DNA from: Pseudomonas gozinkensis
GTDB taxonomy: Bacteria; Pseudomonadota; Gammaproteobacteria; Pseudomonadales; Pseudomonadaceae
Assembly (NCBI RefSeq): GCF_014863585.1
Contig: NZ_CP062253.1
Location: 5,880,001-5,944,000, forward strand
Direction of reading: 5' to 3'
DNA: 64,000 nt
The notes below the pieces were generated by a model. That model ran no database searches, was not told the origin of the DNA, and saw only the letters and a program-made list of their open reading frames with translations. Positions 1 through 10,719 of this stretch are shown piece after piece (position 1 is the stretch's first letter; each line of letters begins with the position of its first letter). The position numbers were made by a program, and so were the translations under genes.

Positions 1-210
1 AACAGACCCGCAAGGCTCAGATTCAAAGGGAACCAACCATACAAGATCGCGCACCAAATACAAGTTTTGCCCGGCGCACGGACACCAATCCACGGACAGG
101 GAGCCCACAGACTTGCTTCAGAGATGATTTGGTTATATTTTATACAGTTATTTCATCTTCATCATGTCATTCATCTTTTCCAATTCATCTTTTTCAAAGT
201 CAAATTACTT
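1..210. other. Leading intergenic region upstream of the M23 peptidase gene
   Basis: No convincing gene is seen here. The frame of the downstream peptidase stays open upstream to about position 67, but that extension is AT-rich, codes for a run of bulky hydrophobic and His residues unlike the family, and lies before the conserved start. An AT-rich block at about 130-146 (TATATTTTATAC) with TTGCTT at 113-118 could be a promoter, but the match is weak. Confidence 0.4.
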
Positions 211-1635
211 ATGACCACTGAACCGTCTAAAGCGCCACCGCTTTACCCGAAGACCCACCTGCTCGCCGCAAGTGGGATCGCCGCCCTTCTCAGCCTGGCG
301 CTCCTGGTGTTTCCATCCAGCGATGTTGAAGCCAAAAAGACAACGCTAAGCCTTGAACTGGAAAGTCCTGCTGAACAACTGACACAAGATCAAGACGCTG
401 CTGACGCCGTTCAAGCCACAAATGAGCCAGCAGCCTCCCCTTTCGCACAGATCGAAAACAGCGCCGAAGAGACGCAGCAATCCGCTCAGGCTGCACCAGC
501 GCCGACACCGGTAGTCGAAGAAAAGAAGGCCCCAAATCACAGGGAAGTGATCGTCTCCAAGGGCGATACGCTTTCTACACTGTTCGAGAAAGTCGGCCTC
601 CCGGCCGCGGCCGTCCATGAAGTGCTGGCCAGCGATAAACAAGCCAAACAGTTCAGCCAGCTCAAACATGGCCAGAAACTCGAATTCGAATTGAACCCAC
701 AAGGCCAGCTGACCAACCTCCACAGTAAGGTCAGCGACGTTGAAACCATCACCCTGACCAAGAACGACAAGGGTTATGTGTTCAACCGCGTTACCGCCAA
801 ACCGACTGTTCGCACCGCCTATGTACACGGCGTGATCAACAGCTCGCTGTCGCAGTCCGCTGCCCGCGCAGGCCTGTCCCACAGTCTGACCATGGACATG
901 GCCAGTGTCTTTGGCTACGACGTCGACTTCGCTCAGGATATTCGTCAGGGCGATGAGTTCGATGTGATCTATGAACAGAAAGTGGTCAACGGCAAAGCCG
1001 TTGGCAACGGTCCGATCCTGTCCGCCCGATTCACCAACCGCGGCAAGACTTACACCGCCGTGCGTTACACCAACAAGCAGGGCAACAGCAGCTATTACAC
1101 CGCCGATGGCAACAGCATGCGCAAGGCGTTCATCCGTACACCGGTGGACTTCGCCCGCATCAGCTCGAAGTTCTCCATGGGCCGCAAACACCCTATCCTC
1201 AACAAAATCCGCGCCCACAAAGGCGTCGACTACGCCGCTCCACGCGGCACGCCGATCAAGGCTGCCGGCGACGGCAAAGTGCTGTTGGCCGGTCGTCGCG
1301 GCGGTTACGGCAACACCGTGATCATTCAGCACGGCAACACTTACCGTACGCTGTATGGCCACATGCAGGGCTTCGCCAAGGGCGTGAAGACCGGCGGCAC
1401 CGTCAAACAGGGCCAGGTAATCGGTTACATCGGCACCACCGGCCTGTCCACCGGCCCGCACCTGCACTATGAGTTCCAGGTCAATGGTGTTCACGTCGAT
1501 CCATTGGGCCAGAAGCTGCCGATGGCCGATCCGATCGCCAAATCCGAACGCGCTCGCTTCCTGGCGCAGAGCCAGCCATTGATGGCTCGCATGGACCAGG
1601 AAAAAGCCACCATGCTGGCTTCGAGCAAACGTTAA
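211..1635 (+). CDS. Peptidoglycan DD-metalloendopeptidase, M23 family (OapA/MepM type)
   Basis: This 474-residue protein is a predicted periplasmic zinc endopeptidase that cuts peptidoglycan cross-links. An N-terminal membrane anchor or signal (about residues 18-36) is followed by a low-complexity linker rich in Ala, Glu and Gln, then an OapA/LysM-like domain (about 110-160, VSKGDTLSTLFEKVG). The M23 domain near the C-terminus has the zinc ligands HKGVDYA and GPHLHYEF. The start at 211 is chosen because the sequence from MTTEPSKAPP matches the family, although the ribosome binding site is weak. anmK follows after only 3 bases, so the two cell-wall genes are probably co-transcribed. MepM is the closest E. 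coli analogue; substrate specificity is inferred. Confidence 0.9.
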   Translation: MTTEPSKAPPLYPKTHLLAASGIAALLSLALLVFPSSDVEAKKTTLSLELESPAEQLTQDQDAADAVQATNEPAASPFAQIENSAEETQQSAQAAPAPTPVVEEKKAPNHREVIVSKGDTLSTLFEKVGLPAAAVHEVLASDKQAKQFSQLKHGQKLEFELNPQGQLTNLHSKVSDVETITLTKNDKGYVFNRVTAKPTVRTAYVHGVINSSLSQSAARAGLSHSLTMDMASVFGYDVDFAQDIRQGDEFDVIYEQKVVNGKAVGNGPILSARFTNRGKTYTAVRYTNKQGNSSYYTADGNSMRKAFIRTPVDFARISSKFSMGRKHPILNKIRAHKGVDYAAPRGTPIKAAGDGKVLLAGRRGGYGNTVIIQHGNTYRTLYGHMQGFAKGVKTGGTVKQGQVIGYIGTTGLSTGPHLHYEFQVNGVHVDPLGQKLPMADPIAKSERARFLAQSQPLMARMDQEKATMLASSKR

Positions 1636-2730
<1,095 letters not shown>

Positions 2731-2745
2731 CAAATCGCAGATAAC

Positions 2746-2781
2746 AAAACGCCGCAGAACCGTGAGGTTCTGCGGCGTTTT
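2746..2781. terminator. Bidirectional terminator between anmK and erpA
   Basis: A 10-bp stem, GCCGCAGAAC (2751-2760) with GTTCTGCGGC (2767-2776), has a 6-base loop and is flanked by AAAA and TTTT. It can therefore terminate both convergent transcripts. Confidence 0.9.
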
Positions 2782-2802
2782 ATTGTGTTCGGTGAAACGC
2801 GG

Positions 2803-3153
2803 TCAGATCGAGAACGAGGAGCCGCAACCACAAGTGGTGGTGGCATTCGGGTTCTTGATCACGAAACGCGAGCCTTCCAGACCCTCTTGATAATCCACCT
2901 CGGCACCCGCCAGGTACTGGAAGCTCATCGGATCGACCACCAGACTGACGCCTTCGCGCTCGACAATGGTGTCGTCCTCGGCAACATCTTCATCGAAGGT
3001 GAAGCCGTACTGAAACCCTGAACAACCGCCGCCCGTAACGAATACGCGCAGCTTCAAGCGATCATTCCCCTCTTCATCGACCAGGCTCTTCACCTTGTGC
3101 GCGGCACATTGAGTGAATTGCAAAGCCGTGGGGGTGAAGGATTCGACGCTCAT
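2803..3153 (-). CDS. erpA: Iron-sulfur cluster insertion protein ErpA
   Basis: A-type Fe-S carrier of 116 residues that passes clusters to apo-enzymes, including those of isoprenoid synthesis. The three conserved cysteines are visible: one in [11 protein letters not shown] and two in the C-terminal [11 protein letters not shown]. Length and both motifs match ErpA better than IscA, though other A-type carriers are similar. It is a single gene, convergent with anmK. Confidence 0.95.
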   Translation of the reverse strand: MSVESFTPTALQFTQCAAHKVKSLVDEEGNDRLKLRVFVTGGGCSGFQYGFTFDEDVAEDDTIVEREGVSLVVDPMSFQYLAGAEVDYQEGLEGSRFVIKNPNATTTCGCGSSFSI

Positions 3154-3276
3154 GCTGACTATCTCCCGGCGTTACGCCGCCATAATGCGTGATGACGCGC
3201 ATTATCCGCTTGTCCTAGAAAATCGGTCAACTATTGTTACGGTATATCAATAAAGCTGATCAACCGACCAGAATGC

Positions 3277-3303
3277 AAAAAGGCCCGTTAGACGGGCCTT
3301 TTT
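3277..3303. terminator. Terminator after argC
   Basis: The stem AAGGCCCGT...ACGGGCCTT lies inside AAAAA...TTTTT flanks. It sits directly downstream of the argC stop on the minus strand and also works on the plus strand. Confidence 0.9.
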
Positions 3304-3321
3304 ACCAAGCAAGATCAGCCG

Positions 3322-4356
3322 TTACGGCAGCATGCCGGCGTGGGACAGACCAAAACGCTCATCCAGTCCGAACAGGATGTTCATGTTCTGTACCGCCTGA
3401 CCCGACGCGCCCTTGACCAGGTTGTCGATCACCGACAGCACCACCACCAGATCACCATCCTGGGGACGGTGAACCGCGATGCGGCAGACGTTGGCACCGC
3501 GCACGCTGCGGGTTTCCGGATGGCTGCCGGCCGGCATCACATCGACGAACGGCTCATTGGCATAACGCTTCTCGAACAACGCCTGCAGATCCACCGAGCG
3601 ATCCACCACGGTCGCGTAGAGCGTGGAGTGAATGCCACGTATCATCGGCGTCAGGTGCGGCACGAAAGTCAGGCCGACATCCTTGCCCGCTGCACGACGC
3701 AGCCCCTGACGGATTTCCGGCAGATGACGGTGACCTTTCACCGCATAGGCCTTCATGCTTTCCGACGTCTCGGAGTACAGCGAGCCTACGGCAGCACCAC
3801 GACCGGCGCCGCTGACACCGGATTTGCAGTCGGCGATCAGGTGCGAAGTGTCGGCAATGCCCGCCTCAAGCAACGGCAGGAAACCCAGTTGCGTAGCGGT
3901 CGGATAGCAACCCGGCACTGCAATCAGACGTGCTTTCTTGATCTGCTCACGATTGACTTCCGGCAAACCGTAAACCGCCTCGTCCAGCAGCTCCGGCGCG
4001 CCGTGTGGCTGGCCGTACCACTTGGCCCATTCATCCGCGTCCTGCAGACGGAAGTCAGCCGACAGGTCGATAACCTTGGTGCCGGCCGCCAGCAGTTCGC
4101 CGGCCAGTGCGTGGGCAACGCCGTGCGGAGTGGCGAAGAACACCACGTCGCAAGCGCCCAGGGTCTTGATGTCTGGCACGCTGAATGCGAGACCGTCGTA
4201 GTGACCGCGCAGGTTAGGGTACATATCAGCCACGGCCAGACCGGCCTCGGATCGGGAAGTGATCACTACCACTTCTGCTTGCGGATGCTGTGCCAACAGA
4301 CGCAGCAGTTCGACACCGGTGTAACCCGTGCCGCCGACGATACCGACCTTGACCAT
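3322..4356 (-). CDS. argC: N-acetyl-gamma-glutamyl-phosphate reductase
   Basis: ArgC (344 residues) reduces N-acetylglutamyl-phosphate with NADPH in arginine synthesis. The N-terminal dinucleotide-binding motif [11 protein letters not shown] and the catalytic cysteine in AVPGCYPTA are present. The start at 4356 (MVKVGIVGG) is preferred over an upstream in-frame ATG, because the extra 24 residues precede the Rossmann fold and have no family counterpart. It stands alone here, divergent from hemJ. Confidence 0.96.
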   Translation of the reverse strand: MVKVGIVGGTGYTGVELLRLLAQHPQAEVVVITSRSEAGLAVADMYPNLRGHYDGLAFSVPDIKTLGACDVVFFATPHGVAHALAGELLAAGTKVIDLSADFRLQDADEWAKWYGQPHGAPELLDEAVYGLPEVNREQIKKARLIAVPGCYPTATQLGFLPLLEAGIADTSHLIADCKSGVSGAGRGAAVGSLYSETSESMKAYAVKGHRHLPEIRQGLRRAAGKDVGLTFVPHLTPMIRGIHSTLYATVVDRSVDLQALFEKRYANEPFVDVMPAGSHPETRSVRGANVCRIAVHRPQDGDLVVVLSVIDNLVKGASGQAVQNMNILFGLDERFGLSHAGMLP

Positions 4357-4491
4357 AAACCTGCCCTCAACGAACCCACTGGAAAGCCGTCGATAATAGG
4401 GGCCGCGCGCCCCTGCGACAACCGTCAAGGTGACGTGCGGACGCTCAAGCCTCTACTATCCGGCCTACCGTGAATCAGGGAATAACCAAAA

Positions 4492-4920
4492 ATGCTCTAT
4501 CTGTGGATCAAAGCGCTACATATCGTCAGCATCGTGTGCTGGTTTGCCGGCCTCTTCTATCTTCCGCGACTGTTCGTTTATCACGCGCAAAGTGAAGACA
4601 CGATCAGCAAGGAACGCTTCAGCATCATGGAGCGCAAGCTGTATCGCGGCATCATGGGCCCGGCGATGATCGCCGCGCTGATCTTCGGCGGCTGGCTGAT
4701 CTACCTGAACCCTGGCATCTTCAGCAGCGGTGGCTGGATCCACGCCAAACTGACGCTGGTTGTGCTGCTGATCGGTTATCACCACATGTGCGGCGCGCAG
4801 GTAAAACGTTTCGCCCGTGGCGAGAACACCCGCAGCCATGTCTTTTATCGCTGGTTCAATGAAGTGCCGGTTCTGATATTGCTGGCTATCGTAATTCTGG
4901 TCGTGGTCAAGCCGTTCTAA
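4492..4920 (+). CDS. hemJ: Protoporphyrinogen oxidase HemJ
   Basis: This 142-residue, four-helix membrane protein oxidises protoporphyrinogen IX to protoporphyrin IX in haem synthesis. It is the usual enzyme in bacteria without HemG or HemY. The start LYLWIKALHIVSIVCWFAG carries the conserved haem-ligating His10, and the hydrophobic segments are spaced as in the family. The nitronate monooxygenase gene follows after 33 bases. Confidence 0.93.
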   Translation: MLYLWIKALHIVSIVCWFAGLFYLPRLFVYHAQSEDTISKERFSIMERKLYRGIMGPAMIAALIFGGWLIYLNPGIFSSGGWIHAKLTLVVLLIGYHHMCGAQVKRFARGENTRSHVFYRWFNEVPVLILLAIVILVVVKPF

Positions 4921-4953
4921 CTTCAACAAATACAACTTTCCGGGGTACTTCCG

Positions 4954-5922
4954 ATGTCGCTGCCCGCTCTGCTCGAACAACGTCTGCGCCTGCCCGTAGT
5001 AGCGGCACCGATGTTCCTGATCTCCAATCCCGAACTGGTGCTGGCGTGCTGCCGCAACGGCGTGGTGGGCAGCTTCCCGGCGCTGAATCAACGCGAAAGC
5101 AGCGGCTTCAAGGCCTGGCTGGAGCAGATCGAAGCAGGGCTGGCGACATTGGAGAACCCGGCGCCGTACGCGGTGAACCTGATCGTCCACCACAGCAACC
5201 CGCGCCTGCAGGCTGACTTGAACATCTGCGTCGAACACAAAGTCCCCATCGTCATCACCAGCCTTGGTGCGGTGAAGGAACTGGTAGACGCCGTGCACAG
5301 TTACGGCGGCCTGGTCTTCCACGATGTGACAACACGCCGCCATGCCGAGAAAGCTGCCGAGGCCGGTGTCGATGGTTTGATCGCTGTTGCAGCCGGCGCC
5401 GGTGGGCACGCCGGGACCTGGAGCCCGTTTTCGCTGATCGCCGAGATCCGCGAGTTCTTCGACAAGACCCTGTTGCTTGCAGGATGTTTGAACCATGGAC
5501 ATGAGATTCTCGCCGCACAACTGCTCGGCGCGGATCTGGCCTACTTCGGGACGCGATTTATCGGTACCACTGAAAGTCATGCGCCTGACGCCTACAAGGA
5601 GATGCTGCTGACTGCCAAAGCCGCCGACATCATTCATACTCCTGCCGTGTCCGGTGTACCGGCCAGTTTCATGCGTCAAAGCCTGGAGGCTGCCGGTTTC
5701 GACATGGCAGCCCTGCAAGGCAAGGGTGAAGTGAACTTCGGCGACAAGCTCAAGCCGATCAACGACGAAGCCAAGGCCTGGAAAACCGTGTGGTCGGCGG
5801 GTCAGGGCGTAGGGCAGATCGACGATCTGCCAAGCGTGGATCAACTGGTAGCGCGTCTAGATGCCGAGTACCGCCAGGCCCTGGAGCACGCAGCGCAACT
5901 GCCGAAACGCTGGCCACGTTGA
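4954..5922 (+). CDS. Nitronate monooxygenase (NPD family)
   Basis: FMN-dependent TIM-barrel oxygenase of 322 residues that detoxifies nitronates such as propionate-3-nitronate. Family motifs include VVAAPMFLISNPELV near the N-terminus, the glycine-rich FMN phosphate loop AAGAGGHAGTWS at about residue 148, and FGTRFIGTTES at about 202. It lies 33 bases after hemJ and is probably co-transcribed with it. The exact substrate cannot be told from sequence; 2-nitropropane dioxygenase is an older name for the same family. Confidence 0.88.
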   Translation: MSLPALLEQRLRLPVVAAPMFLISNPELVLACCRNGVVGSFPALNQRESSGFKAWLEQIEAGLATLENPAPYAVNLIVHHSNPRLQADLNICVEHKVPIVITSLGAVKELVDAVHSYGGLVFHDVTTRRHAEKAAEAGVDGLIAVAAGAGGHAGTWSPFSLIAEIREFFDKTLLLAGCLNHGHEILAAQLLGADLAYFGTRFIGTTESHAPDAYKEMLLTAKAADIIHTPAVSGVPASFMRQSLEAAGFDMAALQGKGEVNFGDKLKPINDEAKAWKTVWSAGQGVGQIDDLPSVDQLVARLDAEYRQALEHAAQLPKRWPR

Positions 5923-5992
5923 ATGAAACCCGGCCAGTCGCTGTCTGACTGGCCTTAGACTCAATTTATCTCGCGACAAGGATGCCTCGGCC

Positions 5993-6943
5993 ATGAGCGA
6001 ACCCCGTTACAAGATCGTTTTCGACGGCGCGCTCCAGCCCGGCGTCGATATCACCACGGCCAAGCTCAAACTGGCCGATCTGTTCAAAAGCGATGTCGCC
6101 GCCATCGAGCGCCTGTTCAATGGTCGCACCGTCGCGCTCAAGCGTGATCTTTCGCACAGCGATGCGCAGACTTATCTGCAAGCGCTGGGCAAGACAGGGA
6201 TCGATGCCCGGATCGAAACCGAAACGCCCATCGAGCTGAACCTGTCGGATGTCCACGAGCAAAGCGCCGCCGTCGCGGAGCCTGACTCGCCTTATGCGCC
6301 CCCTCGCGCCGCCGTCGGTGAAAGCCTGGCGGCATTCGCGCTTCTCAAACCGCTCAGCGTCGAAGGTCGGATCGGCCGCTTGCGTTACCTGGCATGGTCG
6401 ATGGTCTTGAGCCTGGTAGCCCTGCCAATCGTCAGCGTGTTCGCGCTGATCGGCCTGGGCCTGGTGAGCGCCGACTCGACGACCGGCCTGATCATCGGCG
6501 GTCTCCTCGCCTTCTTCCTGTTTCTGGCCTTCGCGATCGTCGGCATCCTGTTCAGCATCCAGCGCTTGCACGACATTGGCTGGTCCGGTTGGCTCTGGCT
6601 GCTGACGCTGGTGCCTTTCGTGGGCAGTTTCTTCCCGCTGGTGATCATGGTCGTGCCGGGCAATACCGGCGCCAATCGCTATGGCCCACCGCCTCCGCCG
6701 AACAGCACGGCGGTCAAAGTGCTGTGCTCGCTGTGGATCGTGTTTATCGGACTGTTTTTTGTGGGTGGCATGCTGGGCGGGATCACCGCCATCCAGCAAG
6801 AGTACGAAAGCAGTCTTGAAAGCAGCTATGAAAGCGGTTCGGTGACCACCGATGAAATCGATGTCGAAGTCGAACCCGCCGCGAATTCGGCAGACGATGC
6901 AGCCGAAGCCGCCCTCGCCCCTGTAGACTCTGCGAAAGAATGA
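5993..6943 (+). CDS. DUF805 membrane protein with an extra N-terminal domain
   Basis: A 316-residue protein in two parts. Residues 1-100 form a soluble domain (KIVFDGALQPGVDITTAK...) without an obvious name. Residues about 120-250 are a DUF805 membrane domain with the typical EGRIGRLRYL entry, several transmembrane helices, the SIQRLHDIGWSGW motif and the GANRYGPPP exit motif. The C-terminal tail of about 50 residues is strongly acidic. Its function is unknown. The neighbours (nitronate monooxygenase, SDR) do not define it. Confidence 0.85.
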   Translation: MSEPRYKIVFDGALQPGVDITTAKLKLADLFKSDVAAIERLFNGRTVALKRDLSHSDAQTYLQALGKTGIDARIETETPIELNLSDVHEQSAAVAEPDSPYAPPRAAVGESLAAFALLKPLSVEGRIGRLRYLAWSMVLSLVALPIVSVFALIGLGLVSADSTTGLIIGGLLAFFLFLAFAIVGILFSIQRLHDIGWSGWLWLLTLVPFVGSFFPLVIMVVPGNTGANRYGPPPPPNSTAVKVLCSLWIVFIGLFFVGGMLGGITAIQQEYESSLESSYESGSVTTDEIDVEVEPAANSADDAAEAALAPVDSAKE

Positions 6944-7004
6944 ACAACGCGCCCCGCCGTGACACCTGCGTCCACGGCGCGGCGCTGTTGCGATGGAGAT
7001 TTGC

Positions 7005-7793
7005 ATGACCCGTTACGCTCTGATCACCGGCGCCTCAAGCGGTATCGGCCTGGCCATGGCCGAGGCCCTAGCACGCCGTGGCCGCAGCCTGATTCTGGTG
7101 GCCCGCCAGCGTGATCAGCTGGAAAGCATTGCGATTGAACTGACCCAGCGCTTCGGCGTGGAGGTGCTGTTCCGTGCCTGTGACCTCGGCGAGCCGCTGC
7201 GCCTGTCCGGTTTCCTGCTGGAGCTGGAAGAAGGCGACCGGCAGATCGATCTGCTGGTCAATTGCGCCGGCATCGGTACTTGCGGCCCGTTCCTGGCCCA
7301 GGACTGGATGACCGAACAGGACCTGATCGAAGTGAATATCCTCGCACTCACCCGCCTCTGCCATGCCATCGGCAACAGCATGGCGCTGCAGGGTGGCGGG
7401 CAGATTCTCAACGTCGCGTCGGTGGCAGCCTTCAATCCCGGGCCCTGGATGAGCACCTATTACGCCAGCAAGGCGTATGTTCTGCACTTCTCGGAAGCAC
7501 TGCGGGTGGAATTGAAGAAATGCGCGGTCAAGGTGTCGGTACTGTGCCCCGGCCCGACCCGCACCGCGTTCTTTCGCACCGCGCAACTGAACAACGACAA
7601 GCTCAACGCCAGCAAACTGCTGATGAGTCCCGAGGAGGTCGCGCTGTATACCGTGCGCGCCCTGGAGAAAAACCGCGCAATCATCATTCCGGGGCGCAGA
7701 AACCGCTGGTTCGCCTTTCTGCCACGGCTCGGTTCGCGCTGGCTCAATCGCACGATTGTCGGCATGGTCAACAAGGCTTACTGCCCGCGCTGA
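7005..7793 (+). CDS. Short-chain dehydrogenase/reductase (SDR)
   Basis: Classical SDR of 262 residues with the nucleotide-binding motif TGASSGIG near the N-terminus, LVNCAGIG in the middle, the catalytic Ser in NVASVA, and the YASKAYV active site. The start at 7005 is preferred to the ATG at 6993, because a GGAG ribosome binding site at 6995-6998 fits the later codon and MTRYALITG matches the family. The substrate is not predictable. It lies between the DUF805 gene and the HIT gene in one direction. Confidence 0.9.
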   Translation: MTRYALITGASSGIGLAMAEALARRGRSLILVARQRDQLESIAIELTQRFGVEVLFRACDLGEPLRLSGFLLELEEGDRQIDLLVNCAGIGTCGPFLAQDWMTEQDLIEVNILALTRLCHAIGNSMALQGGGQILNVASVAAFNPGPWMSTYYASKAYVLHFSEALRVELKKCAVKVSVLCPGPTRTAFFRTAQLNNDKLNASKLLMSPEEVALYTVRALEKNRAIIIPGRRNRWFAFLPRLGSRWLNRTIVGMVNKAYCPR

Positions 7794-7873
7794 AGGGCCG
7801 GCAGGCAAATGGCTGGGCGCGGTGTTCCCCCGTGGGTACACTCAGGCCAGCCCAAACAACGGAGAAAACAGCT

Positions 7874-8212
7874 GTGGATACTCTGTTCACCAAGATCATC
7901 AACCGGGAAATCCCGGCGAAGATCATCTACGAGGACGACCAGGTTCTGGCGTTCCACGACATCGCCCCACAGGCGCCGGTGCATTTTCTGGTGATCCCGA
8001 AGAAACCGGTGCGCACCCTCAACGACCTGACCGAAGACGACAAGGCACTGGCCGGACACATCCTGTTCACCGCCCAGCGTCTGGCGCTGGAACTGGGCTG
8101 CGAGGAAGGCTTCCGGGTGGTGATGAACTGCAATGAAAAGGGTGGGCAGACCGTCTACCACATACATATGCACGTACTCGGTCAACGCCAGATGAACTGG
8201 CCTCCGGGCTGA
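7874..8212 (+). CDS. HIT family nucleotide hydrolase (HinT-like)
   Basis: A 112-residue histidine-triad protein, likely a purine nucleoside phosphoramidase. The catalytic HIHMH motif sits near the C-terminus, and the N-terminus reads DTLFTKIINREIPAKIIYED as in HinT. It starts with GTG at 7874, with GGAG at 7861-7864 upstream; no in-frame ATG fits. Position and length match the family well. Confidence 0.93.
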   Translation: MDTLFTKIINREIPAKIIYEDDQVLAFHDIAPQAPVHFLVIPKKPVRTLNDLTEDDKALAGHILFTAQRLALELGCEEGFRVVMNCNEKGGQTVYHIHMHVLGQRQMNWPPG

Positions 8213-8228
8213 TTCAACCCGGAGATCG

Positions 8229-8249
8229 GTGGGAGCGCCCGGCTCCCAC
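8229..8249. repeat. Small REP-derived hairpin
   Basis: An 8-bp stem, GTGGGAGC (8229-8236) with GCTCCCAC (8242-8249), lies in the gap between the HIT gene and coq7. The sequence is the core of the REP elements seen elsewhere in the window. There is no T-tract, so it is unlikely to be a strong intrinsic terminator. Confidence 0.6.
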
Positions 8250-8319
8250 ATGACCCAGCGCAAACCTTCACCGGCCGATTCGGTTAAACTGGCCGCCGAG
8301 ATTCTTCCCGGAGGTCAGC

Positions 8320-8967
8320 ATGACTACCCAACGTCACTACTCGCCCATTGATCGTCTTCTGCTGCAAGCCGATGCCGCAATGCGTACCTTGCTGCCCTTC
8401 AGCGGCCAGCCGTACCGTCCGTCGCCGGCAATCGTGCAGCCCGATGTGCAGATGAGCGATGAGGACACCCGCCACGTCGCCGGTCTGATGCGCATCAACC
8501 ACACCGGCGAAGTCTGCGCCCAGGCGCTGTATCAGGGCCAGGCGCTGACCGCCAAGCTGCCGCAGGTGCGCGAGGCCATGGAGCATGCGGCCGAAGAAGA
8601 GATCGATCATCTGGTCTGGTGCGAACAGCGCATTCATCAGTTGGGCAGCCATACCAGCGTGCTCAATCCGCTGTTCTATGGCATGTCGTTCGGGATCGGC
8701 GCGGTCGCCGGGCTGATCAGCGACAAGGTCAGTCTCGGGTTTGTCGCCGCCACCGAGCATCAGGTGTGCAAGCATCTGAACGAGCATCTGGAACAACTGC
8801 CGGCCGAGGATGAAAAATCCCGGGCGATTCTGGAACAGATGCGTATAGATGAAGAACATCACGCGGAAAGCGCACTGGAGGCCGGCGGCTTCCGCTTCCC
8901 GGCGCCGGTGAAGTTCGGCATGAGCCTGTTGGCCAAAGTGATGACCAAGAGCACTTACCGGATCTGA
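8320..8967 (+). CDS. coq7: 2-polyprenyl-3-methyl-6-methoxy-1,4-benzoquinone monooxygenase
   Basis: Coq7 (215 residues) is the di-iron hydroxylase that carries out the penultimate ring hydroxylation of ubiquinone synthesis. The ferritin-like ligands are visible: the first Glu in [28 protein letters not shown], and the late Glu-x-x-His in [16 protein letters not shown] ribosome binding site precedes the ATG. Many pseudomonads use Coq7 in place of UbiF. A strong terminator follows. Confidence 0.96.
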   Translation: MTTQRHYSPIDRLLLQADAAMRTLLPFSGQPYRPSPAIVQPDVQMSDEDTRHVAGLMRINHTGEVCAQALYQGQALTAKLPQVREAMEHAAEEEIDHLVWCEQRIHQLGSHTSVLNPLFYGMSFGIGAVAGLISDKVSLGFVAATEHQVCKHLNEHLEQLPAEDEKSRAILEQMRIDEEHHAESALEAGGFRFPAPVKFGMSLLAKVMTKSTYRI

Positions 8968-8978
8968 AAAACGCCCAT

Positions 8979-9015
8979 AAAAAAGGCGACTGCCGCAAAG
9001 CAGTCGCCTTTTTTT
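8979..9015. terminator. Bidirectional terminator between coq7 and speD
   Basis: The stem AAGGCGACTG (8983-8992) with CAGTCGCCTT (9001-9010) has an 8-base loop. It is flanked by an A-run on one side and a T-run on the other, and serves the convergent coq7 and speD transcripts. Confidence 0.92.
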
Positions 9016-9028
9016 GTGCCCGGATTTC

Positions 9029-9823
9029 TTAGCTCGGCATATTGCGCGCGTAGAAGATTTCCAGCATTTCGTGTTTCACACGCTCGGTCACCTGAGCGCG
9101 TTGCTCGGAAGACAGGTTGCTGGTGGCATCGCCGAACAGGTAATTGTCCAGTTCGAAGTTCTTCAGCAGCATTTTGGTGTGGAACAGGTTTTCCTGGTAC
9201 ACGTTCACGTCGGTCATCTGGTACGCGTCGCGGGTGTCTTCGGAGAGGTAGTTCTGGATCGAGTTGATCTCGTGGTCGATGAAGTGCTTGTTGCCTTCAA
9301 CGTCACGGGTGAAGCCGCGCACACGGTAATCCACGGTCACGATGTCCGAATCGAACTGGTGAATGAGGAAATTGAGCGCTTTGAGCGGTGAAATGACACC
9401 ACAGGTCGACACGTCGATGTCCACACGGAAGGTCGCGATACCGGCATCCGGATGGATTTCCGGGTAGGTGTGCACCGTGATGTGGCTCTTGTCGAGGTGG
9501 GCCAGGATGATTTCGGGCAACGGGCCCGGGGACTCTTCGATCTGGCTTTCGGTCGGGGTCACCGGCTCTTCCGAGATCAGAATCGTGACGCTGGCACCCT
9601 GAGGCTCATAGTTCTGACTCGCAATGTTCAGAATGTTGGCACCAATGATTTCGACAACTTCCGTGAGGATCTGCGTCAGGCGTTCGGCGTTGTACTCTTG
9701 ATTGATGTACTCGACGTAAGCCTGCTGGTCTTGCGGGGTTTCCGCGTAGCAGATGTCATAGATGTTGAAGCTCAAGGTCTTTGTCAGGTTATTGAACCCG
9801 TGGAGCTTGAGTTTGCTTTTCAC
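9029..9823 (-). CDS. speD: S-adenosylmethionine decarboxylase proenzyme
   Basis: SpeD (264 residues, long E. coli type) makes decarboxylated SAM for spermidine synthesis. The proenzyme cleaves itself at Lys-Ser in [15 protein letters not shown], the Ser becoming the pyruvoyl group. [14 protein letters not shown] and [10 protein letters not shown] are family blocks. The start is GTG at 9823 ([14 protein letters not shown] follows), as the upstream in-frame ATG adds 14 residues without family support. The 237-base gap to the next gene (9824-10060) holds its promoter region; no clear hexamers are seen. Confidence 0.95.
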
Positions 9824-10060
9824 CGTTAAAAACTCTCTATGTATGCGGCACGGCCGCGTGATCAAGCATGCCCGTCAAGTGCGAACAACGCACCTGCGTA
9901 GGACGGTTAACACCTCTTCGCGATGGCGATTTTGGTTATCTGTTCAGGCGGATGACCCGTCGGTTGACTGATCACGGCCCTGAAAAAAGTGGCGCATTAT
10001 GCAGACGTCAGCGGGGGATCGCCAGAGTCTGCACTGCTTTTATGATAGTTGAATGTCGCT

Positions 10061-10489
10061 TCAACCGAGTTCGACGATTTCGTAGTCGTGGGTGATCGCT
10101 ACGCCGGCCGCGCCGAGCATGATCGAGGCCGAGCAATACTTCTCGGCAGACAGTTCGATGGCCCGTTTGACCTGGGCTTCTTTCAGACTCCGGCCCTTGA
10201 CCACAAAGTGCATGTGGATCTTGGTGAACACCTTCGGATCTTCGGTCGCGCGCTCGGCTTCCAGAAAGGCTTCACAGCTTTCAACGGCCTGACGGGACTT
10301 CTTCAAAATGCTGACCACGTCGAAATTGCTGCAACCGCCGACACCCAGCAGGAGCATTTCCATCGGGCGGACACCCAGGTTACGACCACCGGCGTCCGGC
10401 GGACCGTCCATGACCACGACATGACCGCTGCCGGATTCGCCGAGGAACATGGCTTCGCCAGCCCATTGGATGCGTGCCTTCATCGCCAA
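10061..10489 (-). CDS. OsmC family peroxiredoxin-like protein
   Basis: A 142-residue OsmC/Ohr-fold protein. The two redox cysteines sit in LLGVGGCSNFD and SAEKYCSASIML, as in OsmC subfamily proteins that reduce organic peroxides. The start could be either of two close ATGs (10489 or 10483). It is divergent from vfr and separated from it by 230 bases of shared regulatory DNA. Its true substrate is not shown. Confidence 0.88.
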   Translation of the reverse strand: MAMKARIQWAGEAMFLGESGSGHVVVMDGPPDAGGRNLGVRPMEMLLLGVGGCSNFDVVSILKKSRQAVESCEAFLEAERATEDPKVFTKIHMHFVVKGRSLKEAQVKRAIELSAEKYCSASIMLGAAGVAITHDYEIVELG

Positions 10490-10719
10490 GACTCCACTGT
10501 AGAAAAAAGGGTCGCCAGCTTAGCACAGGGCCCCGCCGGGACAGCGAGCAGGTTCCTAGGACGAATCCACCTTTAACGTAGGTGATTTCTCGAAATTTCG
10601 ACGAAGTGTCTGGTAAGCTGGCGCCAATTCACTGGCGCCTTTGCCAGACTGTGTAGCGACCGCCTCAGCGCCTCATATAAAAACCAAATATAACCGTGCA
10701 GTCTTTTCGGGATACAACC

